64,000 nt of DNA from Pseudonocardia sp. C8. Lineage in GTDB: Bacteria > Actinomycetota > Actinomycetes > Mycobacteriales > Pseudonocardiaceae. The notes below the pieces were generated by a model. It worked only from the letters and a program-made list of their open reading frames with translations, was not told the origin of the DNA and did not search any database. Shown here piece after piece: positions 56,250-64,000 of this stretch. The position numbers and the translations under genes are program-made. Within the stretch, counting starts at the first letter, position 1, and each line of letters opens with the position of its first letter. The stretch covers positions 1,314,001 to 1,378,000 of the forward strand of contig NZ_JACMTR010000002.1 of assembly GCF_014267175.1 (NCBI RefSeq). The letters run 5' to 3'.

Positions 56250-56311
56250 GGTACCGATGTGAGCTCCGCAAGCTGCGCTCGGTGCCGATGTGAGCTCCGC
56301 AAGCTCCGCTC
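56250..56311. repeat. Two 31-bp repeats upstream of proS
   Basis: Units 56250-56280 and 56281-56311, differing at two positions (GGTACC/GGTGCC and CTGCGC/CTCCGC). Core GATGTGAGCTCCGCAAGCTC, matching the array after metX at most positions and with the same 31-bp period. The proS -10 box starts 3 bp after the second unit. Confidence 0.9.
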
Positions 56312-56326
56312 GCTACCCTGACCCGG

Positions 56327-58105
56327 GTGTTGACCCGGATGTCGTCGCTGTTCCTGCGCACCCTGCGCGAGGACCCGGCCGACGCGGAGGTGCCCAGCCA
56401 CAAGCTGCTGGTCCGCGCCGGCTACGTCCGTCGCGTCGCCCCGGGTGGCTACTCCTGGCTGCCGCTGGGCCTCAAGGTGCTCCGCCGCATCGAGAACGTG
56501 GTGCGCGAGGAGATGGACGCCATGGGCGGCCAGGAGATCCAGTTCCCGGCGCTGCTGCCGCGGGAACCGTACGAGGCGACCAACCGCTGGACCGAGTACG
56601 GCCCGGCCCTGTTCCGGATCAAGGACCGCAAGGGCGCCGACTACCTGCTCGGCCCCACCCACGAGGAGCTGTTCACCCTCGCGGTGAAGGGCGAGTACTC
56701 GTCCTACAAGGACTACCCGGTCATCCTGTACCAGATCCAGACCAAGTACCGGGACGAGGAGCGGCCGCGCGCCGGCATCCTGCGCGGGCGCGAGTTCCTG
56801 ATGAAGGACTCGTACTCGTTCGACCTGTCCGACGAGGGGCTCGGCGAGTCCTACCGCAAGCACCGCGACGCCTACGTGCGGATCTTCGACCGGCTCGGCC
56901 TGAAGTACGTGATCGTCTCGGCCACGTCGGGGGCGATGGGCGGGTCGGCGTCCGAGGAGTTCCTGGCCGAGTCCGAGACCGGTGAGGACACCTATGTCCG
57001 CGGGCCCGGCGGCTACGCGGCGAACGTCGAGGCCGTGACCACGCCCGCGCCGCCGGAGATCCCCCTGGAGGGGCTGCCGGCCGCGCAGGTGCACCACACG
57101 CCGGACACCCCGACCATCGAGACGCTGGTCGACTACCTCAACGCCCATGCCGAGAGGAGCGTCAGCGGAACGAGCATCGGCACCGACCGGACGTTCACCG
57201 CGGCGGACACGCTGAAGAACGTGCTCGTCAAGATCAAGCAACCGGGCTCGGACGAGTGGGAGCTGCTCGGCATCGGCGTGCCCGGCGACCGCGAGGTCGA
57301 CATGAAGCGGCTCGAGGCGTCGCTGGAGCCCGCGCAGGTGGCCCTGCTCGAGGAGGCCGACTTCGCGCGGCACCCGTTCCTGGTCAAGGGCTACATCGGC
57401 CCGGGCGCGCTGGCCGCCAACGGGGTCCGGTTCCTGGTCGACCCGCGGATCGTCACCGGCACCGCCTGGGTGACCGGCGCCGACAAGGCCGACCACCACG
57501 TCGTCGACCTGGTGTGCGGGCGGGACTTCACCCCGGACGGCACCATCGAGGCCGCCGAGGTGCGCGCCGGGGACCCGTCGCCGGACGGGACCGGCGTGCT
57601 GGAGGCCGCCCGCGGCATCGAGATCGGCCACATCTTCCAGCTGGGCCGCAAGTACGCCGACGCGTTCTCCCTCGACGCGCTCGGCCCGGACGCGAAGCCG
57701 GTCCGGATCACCATGGGCTCCTACGGGATCGGTGTCTCCCGGCTGGTCGCCGCGATCGCGGAGCAGTGCCACGACGAGCACGGCCTGGTCTGGCCGCGGT
57801 CGGTGGCGCCGTTCGACGTGCACGTCGTCGTCGCCGGGAAGTCCGCGGAGCTCCTCGAGGGCGGCGAGGCGGTGGCCGCGGAGCTGGAGGCCCAGGGCCT
57901 GTCGGTGCTGCTGGACGACCGCAAGGCCAGCCCCGGGGTGAAGTTCGCCGACGCGGAGCTGGTCGGCGTCCCGACGATCGTCGTCGTCGGGCGCGGGCTG
58001 GCCGGTGGCACGGTCGAGATCAAGGACCGGGCGACGGGGGAGCGCACCGAGATCCCGCGGGACGGGATGGCCGCGCACGTGGCCGGGATCGTCCGCGGCG
58101 CCTGA
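56327..58105 (+). CDS. proS: Prolyl-tRNA synthetase (bacterial type with editing domain)
   Basis: Class II synthetase, 592 aa. Motif 1 region [20 protein letters not shown], motif 2 [19 protein letters not shown], motif 3 [18 protein letters not shown]; the inserted YbaK-like editing domain lies between about residues 225 and 385 and an HGTP-anticodon domain ends the protein. GTG 56327 follows TACCCT (56314-56319) by 7 nt. Residues about 275-287 ([13 protein letters not shown]) are encoded by a copy of a dispersed repeat and seem to add about ten residues relative to mycobacterial ProS. Confidence 0.97.
   Translation: MLTRMSSLFLRTLREDPADAEVPSHKLLVRAGYVRRVAPGGYSWLPLGLKVLRRIENVVREEMDAMGGQEIQFPALLPREPYEATNRWTEYGPALFRIKDRKGADYLLGPTHEELFTLAVKGEYSSYKDYPVILYQIQTKYRDEERPRAGILRGREFLMKDSYSFDLSDEGLGESYRKHRDAYVRIFDRLGLKYVIVSATSGAMGGSASEEFLAESETGEDTYVRGPGGYAANVEAVTTPAPPEIPLEGLPAAQVHHTPDTPTIETLVDYLNAHAERSVSGTSIGTDRTFTAADTLKNVLVKIKQPGSDEWELLGIGVPGDREVDMKRLEASLEPAQVALLEEADFARHPFLVKGYIGPGALAANGVRFLVDPRIVTGTAWVTGADKADHHVVDLVCGRDFTPDGTIEAAEVRAGDPSPDGTGVLEAARGIEIGHIFQLGRKYADAFSLDALGPDAKPVRITMGSYGIGVSRLVAAIAEQCHDEHGLVWPRSVAPFDVHVVVAGKSAELLEGGEAVAAELEAQGLSVLLDDRKASPGVKFADAELVGVPTIVVVGRGLAGGTVEIKDRATGERTEIPRDGMAAHVAGIVRGA
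57164..57188 (+). repeat. Dispersed AGCGGAGCGAGCATC element inside the proS reading frame
   Basis: 25 bases differ from the copy after ispG (32504-32528) at only two positions. Translated in frame as SGTSIGTD. The surrounding alignment (from memory) with Mycobacterium tuberculosis ProS shows extra residues at this point, near the start of the conserved [13 protein letters not shown] segment. Confidence 0.75.
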
Positions 58106-58120
58106 CCCGGGCGCCGTTCC

Positions 58121-58909
58121 TCAGGGGCCGGGGCGCACGGCCGAGGACTCGAGCGCGGTGAGGTCATCGCCCGGGACCGGGTCGCCCGGCCCGCCCCCGG
58201 CGTCCGCGGCGACGACGAGCATCGCCACGCCGGTCGACCCGTCCTGGGCGTGCGTGCGGGGCACCGCGAGCACACCCACCGAGCCGTCGGTCGCCCGGCA
58301 TCCGGGAACCCCGCTCGCCGTGCCGTCGGTGCGCACGGTCGCCTCCACCCAGAACCCCGGTTCGGCTCCCTCCGCGGCGGGCCGCGGGGCGGCCGGACCG
58401 ACGGCCACCTGCGGCGCGGCCCCGGCGTAGGCCGACTCCCCGGCGCCGCGCGCGAACGCCTGCGCGGCCTGCTCCACCGTCGTCCCCGCCGGGACGGCGA
58501 CGAGCGCGGCCGCGGCGACCCCGCGCGGCGCGGCACCGAGCGGGCACTGCCCGGCGGAGAACGGCGGGACCTCGGCCAGCCGCACGAACGGCACCCCGAA
58601 GACGTCCAGCGGCGGCGCCTGGGCGCGAGTGGCGGTCCAGCCCGCGGGTGGGGTGACCGCGAACGCATCGGACCGCGCCGCGGGCGCGTCGGCGGCAGGT
58701 GCGTCGGCCGCGGGCTCGGGAGATTCGGCGAGCCCGGGGGAGGGCCCCGGGCCGGTCGTCAGGGCGGCGGCCGCCCCGGCGAGGAGCAGCAGCACCACGA
58801 CGGCGGCGAGCACCGGGCGGAACCGGCGCCCGGGATCGGGGGCGGAGCCGTGCGGGCCGGCCTGGGGTGCCGCACCCGGACGGCGGGTCGTCGTCCGGCC
58901 GGAGGTCAC
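58121..58909 (-). CDS. Hypothetical membrane-anchored exported protein
   Basis: 262 aa. One hydrophobic segment RPVLAAVVVLLLLAGAAAAL about residues 30-50, then an Ala/Pro-rich linker and an extracytoplasmic domain of about 180 residues with few motifs (VTPPAGWTATRAQAPPLDVFGVPFVRLAEVPP; shown here in part as positions ~85-115). Two cysteines (QCPLG and PGCRATDG) could form a disulfide. No family recognised. The GTG at 58909 is an estimate. Convergent with proS, 15 bp apart. Confidence 0.65.
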   Translation of the reverse strand: MTSGRTTTRRPGAAPQAGPHGSAPDPGRRFRPVLAAVVVLLLLAGAAAALTTGPGPSPGLAESPEPAADAPAADAPAARSDAFAVTPPAGWTATRAQAPPLDVFGVPFVRLAEVPPFSAGQCPLGAAPRGVAAAALVAVPAGTTVEQAAQAFARGAGESAYAGAAPQVAVGPAAPRPAAEGAEPGFWVEATVRTDGTASGVPGCRATDGSVGVLAVPRTHAQDGSTGVAMLVVAADAGGGPGDPVPGDDLTALESSAVRPGP

Positions 58910-58997
58910 CGGCGCAGCGTACGTCGGTGTCGCCTGCCCCCGATCGGCGGGACGGCGGGCGGCCGGGCCCCGTCGCCGGGCGGCTCCGGTGCGCCGG

Positions 58998-59408
58998 TCA
59001 GCCCGGCAGCAGGGAGAGCCGGACCGAGCGGGTCGGGTTGTCCACGTTGGTGTCGACCAGGCAGATCGACTGCCAGGTCCCCAGCGCGGGCCGGCCGCCG
59101 AGCACCGGCACCGTCGTCGACGGCGGCACGAACGCCGGGAGCACGTGGTCACGGCCGTGCCCCACGCTGCCGTGCCGGTGCCGCCACCGCTCGTCGGCGG
59201 GCAGCAGCTCCCGCAGCCGCGCCAGCAGGTCGGCGTCGCTGCCCGCGCCCGTCTCGATCACGGCGATCCCGGCCGTCGCGTGCGGGACGAACACGTTGAG
59301 CAGGCCGTCCCCGGCGCCGCTGTCGGACAGGAACCCCTCGATCCGGCTCGTCAGGTCGACCACGGTCTCCTCGGAACCGGTGCGGATCTCGATCAGCTCG
59401 CTGTGCAC
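58998..59408 (-). CDS. YjbQ/UPF0047 family protein
   Basis: 136 aa. VFVPHATAGIAVIETG and the WRHRHGSVGHGRDHVLP and LGTWQSICLVDTNVDNPTR segments identify UPF0047, reported to have weak thiamine-phosphate synthase activity in some bacteria; the real role is unknown. GTG 59408 is preferred because TAGGTT (59416-59421 on the minus strand) lies 7 nt upstream; the upstream TTG would lie within the promoter. Confidence 0.92.
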   Translation of the reverse strand: MHSELIEIRTGSEETVVDLTSRIEGFLSDSGAGDGLLNVFVPHATAGIAVIETGAGSDADLLARLRELLPADERWRHRHGSVGHGRDHVLPAFVPPSTTVPVLGGRPALGTWQSICLVDTNVDNPTRSVRLSLLPG

Positions 59409-59445
59409 GCCGTCCAACCTAGGACCGTCGGTAGGTTCGGGCAGC
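59409..59445. promoter_or_regulatory. Compact divergent promoter, yjbQ / class V aminotransferase
   Basis: Only 37 bp separate the two GTG starts. TAGGTT occurs on both strands: 59416-59421 (minus, 7 nt before yjbQ) and 59432-59437 (plus, 8 nt before the aminotransferase). Polymerase cannot occupy both at once, because each -35 zone would reach into the other gene's -10 and start. Confidence 0.6.
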
Positions 59446-60516
59446 GTGGAACCTGCGGTGACGGTCTTCGGGTGGGAGCTGCCCCGGCGGCCCGGCTATC
59501 TCAACACGGCGAGCATCGGCGTCCCGCCGCTGCGCGCGTCCGCGGCGGTCGCCGAGGTGGTGCGGCGGTGGGCGGCCGCCGGCACCGCACCCGCGGAGTT
59601 CGACGCCGACGTCGAGGCCGCCCGCGCCGGGTTCGCGGCGATCACCGGGGTGCCGGTCGCCGACGTGGCCCAGGGCGCGACGGCGTCCGGGCTGATCGGG
59701 CCGCTCGCGGCGGCGGTCCCGGACGGCACCCGGGTGCTGGTCGCGGCGGGCGAGTTCTCGTCGGTCACCCGGCCGTTCGCCGGGCAGGCGCACCGCGGGG
59801 TGCGGGTCACCGAGGTGCCCCTGCCCGAGCTCGCGGCGCACGCCGGGGAGCACGACCTCGTGGCCGTCTCGGTGGTGCAGTCCGCCGACGGCCGGATCGC
59901 CGACCTCGACGCCCTGTGGGCCGCCCGGGAGCGGCACGGCGTGCGGGTGCTGCTCGACGTCACCCAGGCGGCCGGCTGGCTGCCGCTGCGGCTCGACCGG
60001 GCCGACGCCGTCGTCGGGGCCGGCTACAAGTGGCTGCTCGGGCCGCGCGGCACCGCATGGCTGGCCCAGCGGCCGTCCTGGGTGGACGGGCCGCCGGGCG
60101 GGCAGCGGTGGCCGGAGGTCGTCCGGCACGGCGCCGGCTGGTACGGCGCCCGCGACCGCTGGGGCTCCGGGCTGTACACGCCGGACCCACCGGCCCGGCC
60201 CGGACCGGCCGGCGGCGAGGAGGCGCCGGTGTGGTTCGCGCAGGCCGGCTCGGCGGTGACGGTGCCGTGGCTGGCCTCGCTGGACCCGGAGGCGCTGCGG
60301 GCGCACTGCGTCGGGCTCGCCGACGGCCTCCGGGAGCGGCTCGGGATGCCACCTGCCGGGTCGGCGATCGTGTCCGTGCGCGCCGGCGGCGCGGCGGAGC
60401 GGTTGGCCGCCGCCGGGATCGCCGCGGCCGTCCGGGACGGCGCGGTGCGACTGTCGTTCCACCTGGCCAACACCGGGTCCGACGTCGAGCTGGCCGCGCG
60501 CGTGCTGCGGTCCTGA
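59446..60516 (+). CDS. Class V aminotransferase / cysteine desulfurase-like PLP enzyme
   Basis: 356 aa. N-terminal GYLNTASIGVPP, DVTQAAGWLPL with the PLP-contacting Asp, and Schiff-base lysine K195 in GAGYKWLLGPRG. No conserved catalytic cysteine loop of desulfurases is seen, so an aminotransferase, kynureninase-like or isopenicillin-epimerase-like activity is more likely; substrate unknown. Start chosen from the upstream TAGGTT box; GTG 59458 is an alternative. Convergent with the ferritin-like gene, 10 bp apart. Confidence 0.85.
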   Translation: MEPAVTVFGWELPRRPGYLNTASIGVPPLRASAAVAEVVRRWAAAGTAPAEFDADVEAARAGFAAITGVPVADVAQGATASGLIGPLAAAVPDGTRVLVAAGEFSSVTRPFAGQAHRGVRVTEVPLPELAAHAGEHDLVAVSVVQSADGRIADLDALWAARERHGVRVLLDVTQAAGWLPLRLDRADAVVGAGYKWLLGPRGTAWLAQRPSWVDGPPGGQRWPEVVRHGAGWYGARDRWGSGLYTPDPPARPGPAGGEEAPVWFAQAGSAVTVPWLASLDPEALRAHCVGLADGLRERLGMPPAGSAIVSVRAGGAAERLAAAGIAAAVRDGAVRLSFHLANTGSDVELAARVLRS

Positions 60517-60526
60517 CCGGCGCGGG

Positions 60527-60997
60527 TCAGGAGCGGCCCGGGAACACCGGCACGACCGGGGTGCGCTCGGTCACGGTGCGCCAGTAGGCGAGCCGCCCGG
60601 TGCACTCGATCATCGCCCGCAGCCCGGCCTGCCGCAGCGGCACCTGGGTGGACCGCTCGGTCACCGACCGCCAGGCGGCGATCGCGTCGGTCTCGGCCGC
60701 CACCAGCAGCGCCCCGGCCGACGCCGCGTCGACCACCGGCTGCGGCGGCGCGTAGGCCGGCTGCGCGGAGATCGGCCGCTGGCCGAGCTGGGTCAGCGTC
60801 TCGTTGACCTGCCCGCGCAGCGTGGTGTGCGCCTCGACGTCGGCCCGGGCCCGGGCCGCCCAGTCGGGCGGCACGAACGCCACGGCCATCTTGTACGCCC
60901 ACAGCGCCGCGTGCTCGCTGGCCAGCGCCCGCTGCAGCGCCTCCACCGTCACGGCGGGGACGGCCGGCTCGTCCTGCTCCTGCGCGGGGGCCCTCAC
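60527..60997 (-). CDS. DUF4439 ferritin-like protein
   Basis: 156 aa, largely helical. VEALQRALASEHAALWAYKMAVAFV carries the Glu/His pattern of ferritin-like four-helix proteins, with EAHTTLRGQVNETL as the next helix and ETDAIAAWRSVTE further on. Metal binding is likely but not shown. The GTG overlaps the upstream lipoprotein gene by 4 nt. Mycobacteria have a DUF4439 gene at the same place near rimP. Confidence 0.88.
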   Translation of the reverse strand: MRAPAQEQDEPAVPAVTVEALQRALASEHAALWAYKMAVAFVPPDWAARARADVEAHTTLRGQVNETLTQLGQRPISAQPAYAPPQPVVDAASAGALLVAAETDAIAAWRSVTERSTQVPLRQAGLRAMIECTGRLAYWRTVTERTPVVPVFPGRS

Positions 60998-61464
60998 CGC
61001 TGCAACACCGCCGCGTAGGTCGCGCAGCAGGCGGCCACCTCGGCCACCAGCCCGACCTGCTGGGCGGACGCCCGGGGGACGACCTCGCCCGCGGTGCGGG
61101 CCGACGCGGCGACCGAGTCCCGCACCGCGGCCAGGTCCGCGGCCGGCGGCGTCGCGGGCACGGGCACCGAGCCGGGCGCCCGCCCCCCGGCCTGGTCGAG
61201 CGCGGCGGCGTGCTCCATCCGGGCCGCCCGCAGCGGCTCCAGCCGCCCGGCCAGGCCCGGGTCCCCGGTGACGGCCGCGGCCACGAGCGCCGCGTCCCGC
61301 CGGGCCCCGTCGGCCATGGCCAGCAGCGCGTCGGTGGCGTCGTCGCGGCGGGGGGCGCCCGGTGAGCAGGCCGCGAGGGCCGGCGGGAGCGTGGCGGCGG
61401 CCGCCGCCGTCACCAGCACCTGGCGGCGGGTGAACGCGCGCACGGTTGGTCTCCGGTCCCTCAC
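60994..61464 (-). CDS. Tat-exported lipoprotein, partner of the DUF4439 gene
   Basis: 156 aa. Twin-arginine RR in AFTRRQVLVTAAAAATLPP, then lipobox LAAC, so it should be exported folded and lipid-anchored. The mature part is an Ala-rich helical domain with ARMEHAAALDQAGG and two adjacent cysteines (ACCATYAAVLQR) at the end. Possibly a second ferritin-like domain that pairs with the DUF4439 protein; this is inference. Coupled by a GTGA overlap. Confidence 0.78.
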   Translation of the reverse strand: MRDRRPTVRAFTRRQVLVTAAAAATLPPALAACSPGAPRRDDATDALLAMADGARRDAALVAAAVTGDPGLAGRLEPLRAARMEHAAALDQAGGRAPGSVPVPATPPAADLAAVRDSVAASARTAGEVVPRASAQQVGLVAEVAACCATYAAVLQR

Positions 61465-61568
61465 GAACGGTCATGCTGCCAGCCCGGCCCGGGCACCGGT
61501 GCACCGACCGGGCGACCCCGCCCGGCACCGTCGCCGACCGCGGCCGACGCGGACGGGGACGAACGCGC

Positions 61569-61574
61569 TAGGCT
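61569..61574 (+). promoter_or_regulatory. Candidate -10 box for the rimP-nusA operon
   Basis: TAGGCT lies 156 nt before rimP in a 266-bp stretch that otherwise holds no gene (61465-61730). No convincing -35. A leader of about 150 nt would result. Confidence 0.4.
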
Positions 61575-61730
61575 CGTCGGCCGTCCCTGCCGTCGTCCGG
61601 GCCGGCGTCCGCCGCCCGTGACGGTGCCCGCATCCGAGCCGAGCCGCCCCCGCGGCGGTGCCCGGGCGCGGCCGGCGACGGCCAGGCGACGGCGGCCGGC
61701 GACGAACGCGACCACGAGGAGAAGCACCCG

Positions 61731-62303
61731 ATGCGCAGTACGGACCCCACACAGCTGGCCGACCAGCTGCGCGGAGTGCTCGGGCCCGTCGTCACCGACG
61801 CCGGGCTGGAGATCGACGCCGTGGAGGTCCGCACCGCCGGCCGGCGGCACGCGGTCAAGCTCGTCGTCGACCTGCCGGAGGGGTCGGCCGCCACCGGCAT
61901 CGACCTGGACGAGATCGCCCGGCTCAGCCGGACCGCCGCGGCCGAGCTCGACGCGCACGAGCACCTCATCGAGGGCTCGTACACGCTCGAGGTCACCTCG
62001 CCCGGTGTCGACCGGCCGCTCACCCGCCCCCGCCACTGGCGGCGGAACTTCCTGCGCCTGGCCCGGATCACCCTCGCCGACGGCGGCTGCCTCGACGCCC
62101 GGATCGGCCGGGCCGGCGACGAGCGGGTGCAGGTGGCGGTGCCCGGCCGACCGCGGCCCGAGCTGCGCGAGATCGCCTACAGCGACGTGAAGCACGCCCA
62201 GGTGCAGGTGGAGTTCAAGGCGGCACCGAAGGCCGAGACCGCCCTGCTCGACCCGGGTGCCGGCGAGACCAGCGAGACCAGCGCGAACGAGGAGAACCGG
62301 TGA
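61731..62303 (+). CDS. rimP: Ribosome maturation factor RimP
   Basis: Needed for 30S assembly, 190 aa. N-terminal domain with [45 protein letters not shown] is the family signature, followed by a C-terminal Sm-like barrel with [16 protein letters not shown] and a short acidic tail. First gene of rimP-nusA-ylxR-infB. Stop overlaps the nusA GTG by 4 nt. Confidence 0.96.
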   Translation: MRSTDPTQLADQLRGVLGPVVTDAGLEIDAVEVRTAGRRHAVKLVVDLPEGSAATGIDLDEIARLSRTAAAELDAHEHLIEGSYTLEVTSPGVDRPLTRPRHWRRNFLRLARITLADGGCLDARIGRAGDERVQVAVPGRPRPELREIAYSDVKHAQVQVEFKAAPKAETALLDPGAGETSETSANEENR

Positions 62304-63340
62304 ACGTCGACATCCCCGCACTGCGGGCCATCGAGCGGGACAAGGAGATCCCGTTCGAGACGGTGCTGGAGGCCATCGAGACCGCGCTGCTGACCGCGTA
62401 CAAGCACACCGAGGGCCACCACCCGGACGCCCGGATCGACATCGACCGCAAGACCGGCGTCGTCCGCGTGATGGCCCGCGACGCCGCCGACCGGGCCGAG
62501 GACGGCACCCCCGGGCCCGAGTTCGACGACACCCCCGAGGGCTTCGGCCGGATCGCGGCCGCCACCGCCCGGCAGGTGATCGTCCAGCGGCTCCGCGACG
62601 CCGAGCACGAGCGGACCTACGGCGAGTTCTCGACCAAGGAGGGCGAGGTCGTCGCGGGCATCGTGCAGCGCGACGCCCGCGCCAACGCCCGCGGTGTGGT
62701 CGTCGTCGAGCTGGGCGGTGCCGGGGGCACCGAGGCCGTGCTGCCCGCCGCGGAGCAGGTGCCCGGCGAGGTCTACCGGCACGGCGACCGGATCCGCTGC
62801 TACGTGGTCGGGGTGAACCGCGGCCCGCGCGGGACGTCGATCACGCTGTCCCGGACGCATCCCAACCTGGTGCGCAAGCTGTTCGCGCTCGAGGTGCCGG
62901 AGCTCGTGGACGGTTCGGTGGAGATCGTGTCGGTGGCCCGCGAGTCCGGGTTCCGGTCCAAGATCGCCGTCCGGTCCACCCGGCCGGGGCTCAACGCCAA
63001 GGGCGCCTGCATCGGCCCCATGGGCGCGCGGGTGCGCGGGGTGATGGGCGAGCTCGGTGGCGAGAAGATCGACATCATCGACTGGTCCGAGGACCCGGCG
63101 GAGTTCGTCGGGAACGCGCTCTCGCCGTCGAAGGTGGTCTCGGTCACGGTGCTGGACGAGCGGGCCCGGGTCGCCCGCGTGGTCGTCCCGGACTTCCAGC
63201 TGTCGCTGGCCATCGGCAAGGAGGGGCAGAACGCCCGGCTCGCCGCCCGGCTCACCGGCTGGAAGATCGACATCCGGAGCGACGCCGACCCGCGCTCCCC
63301 GGTCGGCCCGGACGGGGACCCGGTCGAGGAGACGTCGTAG
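62300..63340 (+). CDS. nusA: Transcription termination/antitermination factor NusA
   Basis: RNA polymerase-binding factor for pausing, termination and rRNA antitermination, 346 aa. N-terminal domain ([20 protein letters not shown]), S1 domain ([31 protein letters not shown]), KH1 with [12 protein letters not shown] and KH2 with [22 protein letters not shown]. No C-terminal AR repeats, as usual in actinobacteria. Coupled to rimP. Confidence 0.97.
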   Translation: MNVDIPALRAIERDKEIPFETVLEAIETALLTAYKHTEGHHPDARIDIDRKTGVVRVMARDAADRAEDGTPGPEFDDTPEGFGRIAAATARQVIVQRLRDAEHERTYGEFSTKEGEVVAGIVQRDARANARGVVVVELGGAGGTEAVLPAAEQVPGEVYRHGDRIRCYVVGVNRGPRGTSITLSRTHPNLVRKLFALEVPELVDGSVEIVSVARESGFRSKIAVRSTRPGLNAKGACIGPMGARVRGVMGELGGEKIDIIDWSEDPAEFVGNALSPSKVVSVTVLDERARVARVVVPDFQLSLAIGKEGQNARLAARLTGWKIDIRSDADPRSPVGPDGDPVEETS

Positions 63341-63381
63341 CCGGGAGGGCGCAGGCGTCCGGCCACGGGCCGGGCGAGGGA

Positions 63382-63759
63382 ATGCCGGACGACGACGCTG
63401 CGCTACACTCACAGGCGGCCCGCGGTCGCGGACCGTCGCCCGCTCGCACCCGGTCGGTTCCGATCCGGACTTGTGTGGGGTGCCGGACCCGGGAACGGGC
63501 CGCCGCACTGTTGCGGGTGGTCGCGGAGAACGGACGTCTCGTCCCGGATCCGCGTCGCCGCCTCCCCGGCCGGGGTGCCTGGTTGCACCCGGTGCCGGGG
63601 TGCCTGGACAAAGCCGAGCGCCGCTCGGCGTTCGCCCGGGCGCTGCGCCTCCGGGGCAAGCCGGAGACCGGCGCCGTACGGCGATGGGTACAGGATCAGC
63701 AGGGGACCGGGAGCCTCCCGGTCCCGTCATCGGAAGAAAGCAAGGTCGACCAGTCATGA
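63382..63759 (+). CDS. ylxR: YlxR family RNA-binding protein
   Basis: 125 aa. PIRTCVGCRTRERAAALLRVV contains the YlxR GRGA-type CxxC start and LPGRGAWLHPVPGCLDKAERR the conserved GRGA motif. Usually sits between nusA and infB, as here, and is thought to bind RNA or act as a nucleoid-associated regulator. ATG 63382 is the first start after nusA; a shorter form beginning near the RTCVGC motif is possible. Confidence 0.9.
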   Translation: MPDDDAALHSQAARGRGPSPARTRSVPIRTCVGCRTRERAAALLRVVAENGRLVPDPRRRLPGRGAWLHPVPGCLDKAERRSAFARALRLRGKPETGAVRRWVQDQQGTGSLPVPSSEESKVDQS

Positions 63760-63856
63760 GCCAGCAGTGAAGATCGCACCATGAACGTGCTTCGACACTA
63801 GGTTCGAGGTCGAGCGGGAACCTGCCGCCCGGCCTCCGGTCAGGACAAGGAGAGCA

Positions 63857-64000
63857 GTGGCAGGCAAGGCCCGCGTGCATGAGCTCGCGAAGGAGCTCGG
63901 ACTCAGCAGCAAGCAGGTCCTGAGCAAGCTGCAGGACCTCGGGGAGTACGTGAAGTCTCCCTCCTCCACCGTGGAGGCCCCGGTCGCGCGCAAGCTGCGC
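63857..64000 (+). CDS. infB: Translation initiation factor IF-2, N-terminal fragment (3' end outside window)
   Basis: First 48 codons only. [20 protein letters not shown] followed by [19 protein letters not shown] is the typical IF2_N helical domain of actinobacterial IF-2. AAGGAGAG (63847-63854) precedes GTG 63857. The GTPase part lies beyond the window. 97 bp without a gene separate it from ylxR. Confidence 0.95.
   Translation, partial: MAGKARVHELAKELGLSSKQVLSKLQDLGEYVKSPSSTVEAPVARKLR

Overview
This 64 kb window comes from a very GC-rich actinobacterium, most likely a member of the Pseudonocardiaceae. The evidence is the strong G/C preference at third codon positions, frequent GTG starts, many candidate leaderless promoters, a mycothione reductase, an F420-type flavoprotein and a gene order close to that of mycobacteria around rpsP-trmD-rplS, rpsB-tsf, dxr-rip1-ispG, mapB and proS-rimP-nusA-infB. 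No tRNA, rRNA, CRISPR array, transposase or prophage gene was seen. The assignment rests on gene content and order recalled from known genomes, not on a search.

Layout. 1-10.7 kb is a translation and secretion block: the end of ffh, an amidohydrolase, a CPBP protease, rpsP-khpA-rimM, an inserted two-gene module (small HTH protein plus a ClpC N-domain-only protein) behind twin palindromic operators, trmD, rplS, a signal peptidase I with a huge disordered N-terminus, rnhB and a DUF2469 gene. 10.7-15.9 kb holds yraN-comM-dprA-xerC and a WhiG/FliA-type sigma factor. 15.9-18.7 kb holds a 70-bp palindrome, a 62-bp-period repeat array and a divergent M23 peptidase. 18.7-25.2 kb runs rpsB-tsf-frr-cdsA-methyltransferase-Rieske-membrane protein-rlmN, with no pyrH between tsf and frr. 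25.2-28.2 kb is a DNA repair cluster (LigC-type ligase, Mug glycosylase, LigD-type polymerase) plus a DUF2631 gene.

28.3-37.6 kb carries the isoprenoid genes dxr and ispG around the site-2 protease rip1, then a GNAT protein, a MecA_N-type penicillin-binding protein, a DUF3054 protein, map and an acyltransferase. 37.6-44.6 kb has mycothione reductase, an ElaA-like GNAT, a LapA-like protein, a DEAD-box helicase with a Shine-Dalgarno-sequestering leader hairpin, a second 62-bp repeat array, a RIO kinase and yaaA. 44.6-47.4 kb is the metY-metX methionine operon behind a cysteine-containing leader peptide. 47.5-55.8 kb is the main accessory region: an acyltransferase-3, then a four-gene operon hyuA-hyuB-MFS-FAD amine oxidase with a divergent LysR regulator. 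It is a candidate catabolic pathway for an N-methyl lactam or N-methylhydantoin type compound. 55.8-64 kb returns to core genes: a PPOX protein, proS, yjbQ, a class V aminotransferase, a ferritin-like pair, and rimP-nusA-ylxR-infB (truncated by the window end).

Several repeat families cut across these blocks: a CGTGAGTG palindrome (2 copies with compensatory changes), an AGCGGAGCGAGCATC-type element (5 loci, one in frame inside proS), and the 62-bp-period family (2 arrays 26 kb apart). Start codons were often chosen because a TANNNT-like -10 box lies 6-8 nt upstream, which fits leaderless transcription; those promoters are inferences from sequence.
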